A stretch of 64,000 nt of DNA from Parelaphostrongylus tenuis (lineage: Eukaryota; Nematoda; Chromadorea; Rhabditida; Metastrongylidae): assembly GCA_019055375.1 (NCBI GenBank), contig JAHQIW010000051.1, forward strand, positions 62,001-126,000, in the 5' to 3' direction. Below, in pieces: positions 57,868 to 64,000 of this stretch; the stretch's first letter is position 1; each line of letters starts with the position of its first letter. The notes below the pieces were generated by a model. The model was not told where the DNA came from. It saw only the letters and a list, made by a program, of their open reading frames with translations, and ran no database searches. Both the position numbers and the translations under genes were made by a program.

Positions 57868-60800
57868 CTATAGCTGAATTCCAGGATAGTCAATTTTAGT
57901 TGAACGAACCAAGTTCTCGCGTACAATCATCACTGCTCCATTATTATCGTCCTCTCCACAGTATCTGAATAAGTCGTATATATAGCACTGGATATATCAA
58001 TTATGCGATGTTTCAATGTGTCCAATTTTTATCTGATAAACTAACCTTGGAGCAGAGAAAATAGTGACCAAGTGTCGATCGGCGAAAAATTCGTAGCCGT
58101 CCTGAACCATTTGGTGAGCCCTATGAAAGATAAACGATGGCGTAACAATCGTTAACAAGAACTTCTTCTCTATATCCTTACCTAACAATTAGATCTATGT
58201 TCATTTCTCGACAAAATTTCTTAACAACATCAGGTCCAAACATGTACGATACCCCACGTATGTCGTTCTTTGCCCATCCTCGAGTGTGCTGATCAGGATC
58301 CGACCAAAGTATGTCCTATAACTCGTGCATTCAATGTTCTATATGATTGTGATCGATATCTGTTCACAAATGTTCCCACGATTGAAGCCTAGTGACAATG
58401 TATTTTGAGTTTTCCTCAAGGTATGATACAGTGAAAGACACGTGTCTCGGCCTTCCAGTCCCGTCAATTGCACAGTGCCTTCTTGTTCACTCAGTTCCTC
58501 GGGGATCTACCCCTTACATAGAGGCGTCGACGACGATCTTTTTACTTTCGACGTACGGTGAAATAGTTACGGTGATGTTCCTTAAGAGTGTTTGGTTGTC
58601 GAATGCATGCGTATGGCTGTCGCATGAGCATATGTAACAATCAATGAAATAGACTATTTTGAGACTTTGCTCATGAACAGTGTAATCCTTATCCCTGAGG
58701 AACTGACTGATCGAAAAGGCACACTGCAGCCAAAATACGCGTCTTGCACTGTATAGGTGCCCTTATAAGACCTCATGAAAGGTTCAAAAAAATTTTCAGA
58801 TTATGCTGCTTATGAGAAGGTCTCAAAATAGTCTACTGTATTGTTGAGAGGTCTCTCTAGCTTGCGATGTTGCGCTTAAGTAACGACATAGAGTTACCAC
58901 AGTGGTTGAGAAAGTGTTCATATCTACGCAAATGTTCTATGTAAGTCGTACCATTGCTAGCGGGTAGTCTTCAGGATCTAAAGGCCTTCTGAGAGCGTTC
59001 ACTTGCGACCAAGACCTGAGTTCTGGTGACAGACCGCCATGCATTGCCAGAATACGGCCACTAATCAGCGAGCATAGAGGTAATGAATCGAAGAGAACCT
59101 AAAGTGCGATTATTTACGCTGCTTCGCATATGTAGTTCGATAAAGTTTCGGCAAACCTGGAAGAAATTGTACAGTCTTACAGAGTAGCGACGCTTACACT
59201 CCTCGTAGAACCCGTACATCTAAGATACTTGCTTTTAAACAACTAATGGGTGTTCAGTAGTTTGAAAATTAGATTTGCTATAGTAAGATTGCCAGTAAGA
59301 ATTTTTGTGCTACTTTCCTACCGTTCCATACATAATTGTTAGGTGGTCATTTTCTTTGCTACTACCAGGACTTCGTTATTGAGAAACCCAATGATGTAGG
59401 GTGGTGTGGAAAAGCGTTTGCGTCGGCTGGGATTCGAAACCAGATCTTACTCTTCCGCGAGCATGTGCTAAACCGTTGCATCAGCGACGTTTTGCACTCC
59501 ACTCTTTCTACGCGACAATGCGTTATCTGTCAACAGCCAACCGTCTTCGATGTGGCGGAGCAATCATTATCGACAGTGAACCCACTTTAGTTGACAGATA
59601 TTAGGTTTTAATAATCATTTGTAAATAGTGTGTGAGAATGTTGAAAGCCTTTTCGAGGTTGGCACGTTAGTGGCAACTACGTTTCTGCGGTATCGCCGGC
59701 TTCATCAGTGCTGCGCGCTCCACACTGAAGCAACTCGACTTCATAGTAGGGCTCGAGAGACTTTATGGTGATAAGATGTGATATCGTGTTATCACCATTT
59801 TTCCAGTCGATGGATTGCGACTGGTAGTGAATGTTTAGATACCCCTCCAAATCCACTGTTTTTGAACCTTGCTATAAACGTTCAGTATAGTCTCCAACGT
59901 TCTTACATTTTGATTATCTCACTAAGGCGGGTGGCAAGGACGAAGCGCGCCTTATCGCCGAAACGTACCTACACCACTGCGTACTAATCTCTAAAAGACT
60001 CTAAACGATCTCGCAGACTATATCGAAGGTCTACAGCGAGTTTTGAAAGCAGACGATTATGATATACTACGTACCAGCCGTAACCTATCGACTAAAAAAG
60101 TGGTGATAAGACAATATCACGTGCTATCACAATAGCGCCTCCCCCATCCCTGCTATGAAGTAGCTTTGAGTGTGGGACGTGTGGCACTGATGAAGCGGAC
60201 GATAGAGCAAATTTCCGTATCCCACTGACGTATAAACGTCGAAAAGGCTTGAATTTTCTCGCCAACTGCATTGAATGTTTACGGCGAGGTTGGAAGCAGT
60301 CGATCGGAGGCGTATCTACATAATCACTTAGTTATAACATACAGGTAGTAGTGAAATAATTATCACTGTTGACCCCAGACTAGCAGTTATCTACACTGAC
60401 TTTTAAGAGCGGATTTGAAACCGACATGATCTCGATAATATGTATTAGTCAAACCGAAACTGAAGAACACGCATGTTTCTCGCCATCAACTTTCCAAGAA
60501 CTGTAATTGTTGAGACACAAAAACCCCTACGGGATCAAAATCAGACGAAATCATTTGATGAAGAGCACTGCTACTGATGGATTCAAACCATACAGTCTTA
60601 TCTAGTGCTTAGAGATCTCATTAAACATCGATTAGCTCCTTATTTTGAATTTTTCTGTTCGCATTAATATTAGTTAGATTAACTAACCTCGTTAATCCTT
60701 TGGTCTTCATGATTACCGCGTAGAATGAAAAAACATTCAGGATACAGAATCTTGTAGCTTATCAATAGTGTGATCACCTCAAGTTGCTGCCGGCCTCTGA

Positions 60801-62116
60801 AAATATGATCTTCACACCAATATTCTAAGGACGATTTTTGTCACAGGTCTCCTCATACGCCTTTATTCCACATTATATTTGGACACGAGTGTACCACACT
60901 GGTTAAACTGTCTTGCATAGCACATATGGTCTTCTTCACGAACGTCGGACTGACCAAACCTTGCTGTATCTCTCAGATGTTGACAAATTTGTACCAGGAA
61001 CTTCATACATTGGACCAACTCGAGTCAGTCTTGTATTCAGACACCTCTTCGATACTTTACAAAGTATGGCTTTGAAAGCTGCACAGCCGAACATCATAAA
61101 TTTATCCTTTGCAATCATGTAACGAACCTGTCTACATAGTCTCCAAGAAAGAGATATGAACGACTAGGTGGATAGCCACATCGCTGGAATATTCGCAGCA
61201 GGTCAGGATACTGACCATGGATGTCACCACACACCTGAACCGTTCTTTTTTGTTATTCTTACTTGTAATATATAGTTTTTTTGGACCTCCACAACATTGC
61301 ACTGCTAGATTCAGCATTGCATTTGTATGCGATGAAGTGAATACTAACGACATTTATGAGCGCTAAATTCTTGAAAATGTATAAAAAATATAACATCTAC
61401 TTTCTTGTTCAAAAATTCCGAAGGGACTGAAAGCTTACAGCTACAGGAGCTTCAATTTCAAGCATTGTATTCTGCTCAAGTAGAATTAGAGTACATTGTA
61501 CTACTGCTTCACAAATAAGATCCTCCGTAGTTGTATAAATTAGCGAAGGCTTCGACAGATCATTAGCTGTAAGTAGGACATTGAATAACCACTACTGATA
61601 CTAAACCACAAAGCTTCCACTGCGTATAATCTTCATTGCTTTTGTATTCCTGAAAAGAACGGTTGAATACAGCAGGGAAAGTGATGTCGATTATCACGAG
61701 TACGGTGGTTGCTCGACTCGGCTCAGGCCCATCAAGTCTTTATACGTCAGTTACTGGATATGTCACATATTTTTTATCTGGGAAAAGCTCACCACCTGCA
61801 CTCCATATGAGGACGCTCTAGCTCGGCCATCTGACGACTCCAAGAAGAGTCGAATCGACTAACATACAGCAGTATTCATGACGATTTTGAGCCTTTCATG
61901 AGGTGTGGTATAAAGACGAAATTTCTAGGCAGCAGCCGAACCCACCCGCAAGAAGGAGAAGACTTTGTCTCTGGTGATACGAGAAATGACTCATTGCGAG
62001 AATTACTGGGACCGTACAGCAGATGTGAAAGACGGGTCCTGTGAAAAAATATGGACGTGAGAAAGCTCACCTGCTAATAAGTTGTCTACCAGATGAACGA
62101 TTCTTTCGTTGGTCAT
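57868..62116 (-). CDS. PP1-like serine/threonine protein phosphatase catalytic subunit (complete, 9 exons, 301 aa)
   Basis: This is a metal-dependent phosphatase that removes phosphate from Ser/Thr in the cytoplasm or nucleus. Exons: 62116-62071, 61566-61439, 61234-61128, 60796-60688, 59219-59157, 59098-58952, 58315-58182, 58120-58046 and 57964-57868. All splice sites are GT-AG and every phase agrees, giving one 906-base frame from ATG to TAG. The PPP metal-site motifs are all present: GDIHGQ (D62, H64), GDYVDRG (D90), RGNHE (N122, H123), MHGGLSPEL (H171) and RAHQ (H247). [11 protein letters not shown] and LWSDPD are PP1-type. Differences from ordinary PP1 are a short N terminus, RGNHED where PP1 normally has Cys, [11 protein letters not shown] where PP1 has Asn before YCG and Phe before DN, and a short tail ending in PGIQL. 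Nematodes carry many fast-evolving, often sperm-expressed PP1-like genes, and this may be one (inference). Confidence 0.97.
58400..58850. repeat. foldback element in a phosphatase intron
   Basis: The left arm (AAGACACGTGTCTCGGCCTT, AGTGCCTTCTTGTTCACTCAG) is inverted at 58695-58790 (TGACTGATCGAAAAGGCACAC, GTATAGGTGCCCTTATAAGA). It matches 40157-40765 in layout (GGATCTACCCC, ATAGAGGCGTCGACGACG). It lies in the intron between 58952 and 58315. Confidence 0.75.
59390..59610 (+). repeat. S3-type element in a phosphatase intron
   Basis: AATGATGTAGGGTGGTGTGG, then TTTGCGTCGGCTGGGATTCG and GCATGTGCTAAACCGTTGCA, has the TIR-like start and reversed tRNA B-box/A-box layout seen at 23297 and 62785. Confidence 0.6.
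59640..60265. repeat. foldback element with ~175-bp arms in a phosphatase intron
   Basis: The left arm (GAAAGCCTTTTCGAGG, CGGCTTCATCAGTGC, CGACTTCATAGTAGGG, GTGATATCGTGTTATCACC) is complementary to the right arm (GGTGATAAGACAATATCACG, CCCTGCTATGAAGTAG, GCACTGATGAAGCGG, CGTCGAAAAGGCTTGAA). It lies between the exons at 60688 and 59219. Confidence 0.82.
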
Positions 62117-62784
62117 GATTGATATGCCGATTCACCACTTGCTATGGGTGTAAAACTAACAATAAAGTGTGAAGTGCACATGAATGTTTATAGTGTTGCT
62201 GTTGTTGATAATTTTAAGATTCTGATAAATTACATGTGAAATCTTGCACGTAGTCATTGCTAGTCATAAGAAGCAATCTATGTTAACTTTTTTTTTATCA
62301 TACCATGGAGCCACTCAGGCGGCTATAACTTGTATCTTCTCTAATGTTGCCGCGTAGTAGATCCCTCCCATGTGCTTGTGCCTAAGTGAAGAAAGTATCT
62401 AAATCCAAAAGATCTTCGAGAATCTGTCGTCGAAGAGTGTCGTCTACTAATGTTTCCAGAACGTCCTTGATTCCTTATATCTAGCTTCTTAAAAGAAATC
62501 TTTTGCCACTTTATTTGATTATTCCTCTAAGTGATTGTCGTAAGAATCTGTCTCCGTTTGTCGCACCTAACTACCGATATTTCGACGGAATCAGCAGTAT
62601 ACTTGACTTCTGTACAGTTGACATAGTTCAAGACTACAGATTTCTTTCCTGCGGCTTCTAGCGTCATTTCGATCACAGCGGCCGCATCTCCATCCTGTCT
62701 GAATTGTTTTTTTTTTCTGGACTGCTTTTAGTGGTGGTATGAGATTATAATATATCCAGTGATATAGAGTTGCGTGCAAAACCC

Positions 62785-62925
62785 TTTGTGTAAGTTGGGA
62801 TTCCATCCCGCATTTCACCCTATTCTGGGGAGCGCGTGCTCAACCGCTGCATTACCGACGCTCGTTTTGGCACCACTCTTTCGCCATCTGACGTGGATAG
62901 TCGCTATCGACATTGAACATGACAG
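62785..62925 (+). repeat. S3-type repeat with a tRNA-like core
   Basis: GTAAGTTGGGATTCCATCCCGC, then GCGCGTGCTCAACCGCTGCA and TTACCGACGC, parallels 59425-59500 and 54340-54400. It abuts the right arm of the inverted duplication. Confidence 0.55.
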
Positions 62926-64000
62926 GTTATACAAGTGATACAGGCGAGATCAGAATCGAACCAGATTAGAGGACGGACGGAGGACGCAAATGCAACATAT
63001 TGCCCTACATCACTTAGCACTGTGGAGTAGCTAAAAATTGATTATAACAGTACTTCAACCATTTATTCACTTAAAAAAAACTCTACTACAAAAGCATAAA
63101 CGTATGACAGAACACCACAGTTGGAAGGCGTCCAAGTCTACCTGGTGACCGTTCAACAATAAAAACGTTCCTCCGTACCTCAGGGCAAACTGACTTGGAT
63201 ATCGAGTAGATATATCTCGTAAGTCAAAACTGGGACTGACATGATTACCACAGAGGACTTATTTTAGTTGAAACAATCATTCTGGATGAAATACAGAATT
63301 TATGGCTATAACATGACAATATTTCATGAAAACAGAGTAATTAAAAGAAATATCTCCACAAGCGAGTCATTAAGAATTAATCGATACTTAAGGGTGTTGA
63401 ACAAATCAAGGTAAACTGGATAATTAACGAATCAAGGTGAGATTAGTTACAGAAACGACTACTATTCAAAGTAACTAATTCTACCTTCGATGAACTACAC
63501 AACAACAAAAAAATCTAAAACAGCTGAACAGATAAAGAAAACCATCAGAAAACGTCTTAAAAAGTCTCCAACAGCGAAATATGAAAACCCTACTGCACTG
63601 ATGACAACAAGGGACGGAATTTCGGGTACTAAAGTAACTTCAAACCACCAGTAACTGCATCAACTTGTTCGACAGTGCCAAACACACCCAAAACTGTTCG
63701 TGAACCGGGTGGAACTTGGGTATACCCCGCATCTTGCACCAGATAATAGAAACATCCCTAAAAATACAAAGCTTTCCTTAGATAAAGACTAAATAATTAG
63801 AACTCTAATATGAAAAAAAAGGATTAGATAGGTTTGATCTTGAGGATTACATATATACAATAGCTGTCAGCTTGATTTAGTTTGATGGCGATACGTGTTT
63901 GGTACACTAAATCCAGTGGGGGAGTTGCTCACAGCTCCGATAGTTTATATCACACAAAAAGCGGTAGCGAAGCGGTGAACTCAGGATATAATGGAAGCAC
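62925..64000. repeat. right arm of the ~1.1 kb inverted duplication (open at the window edge)
   Basis: Read in reverse it follows 52505-54025 block by block, from the GTGATGTAGGGCAATATG complement near 63005 to the CTATCGGAGCTGTGAGCAAC complement near 63930. It lacks the foldback insertion carried by the left arm. The duplication probably continues beyond the window. Confidence 0.88.

Overview
This is a stretch of nuclear DNA from an animal, most likely a nematode. The genes are split into short exons with GT-AG junctions and T-rich acceptors (TTTTCAG, TTTAG). The potassium channel looks like the nematode TWK family. The repeats are a mariner remnant, an RTE-like reverse-transcriptase remnant, tRNA-derived SINEs and many palindromic MITE-like elements. 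A strongylid or hookworm-like (clade V) worm is my inference, from the reverse-transcriptase style and repeat load; no species can be named from sequence alone.

I rebuilt four genes exon by exon, checking splice sites and reading phase. All four lie on the minus strand. (1) 13733 to beyond position 1: the 5' two-thirds of an ABCC/MRP-type ABC transporter, from the first recognisable exon through membrane domain 1 to the Walker A and Q-loop of NBD1; the gene runs off the left edge. (2) About 26.4 to 18.7 kb: part of a cell-surface protein made of fibronectin type III repeats, perhaps DCC/UNC-40-like. (3) 32.9 to 27.5 kb: a two-pore-domain (K2P/TWK) potassium channel with both pore loops and all four membrane segments. 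(4) 62116 to 57868: a complete nine-exon PP1-like serine/threonine phosphatase of 301 residues.

From about 33 to 57.8 kb I recognise no host gene. This interval holds decayed mobile DNA: an RTE-like element split by a later insertion, foldback elements, SINEs, AT-rich and tandem repeats, and one arm of a ~1.1 kb inverted duplication whose other arm lies at the right edge, so that the phosphatase gene sits between the arms. Introns of the four genes carry the same repeat families.

The genes do not form a pathway; they are separate transcription units on one strand. The most informative repeat findings are a foldback copy with its paralogous empty site, a SINE with an exact 13-bp target-site duplication, and a possible SINE-linked change at an ABCC exon boundary. 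I found no CRISPR array, operon, rRNA or intact tRNA.
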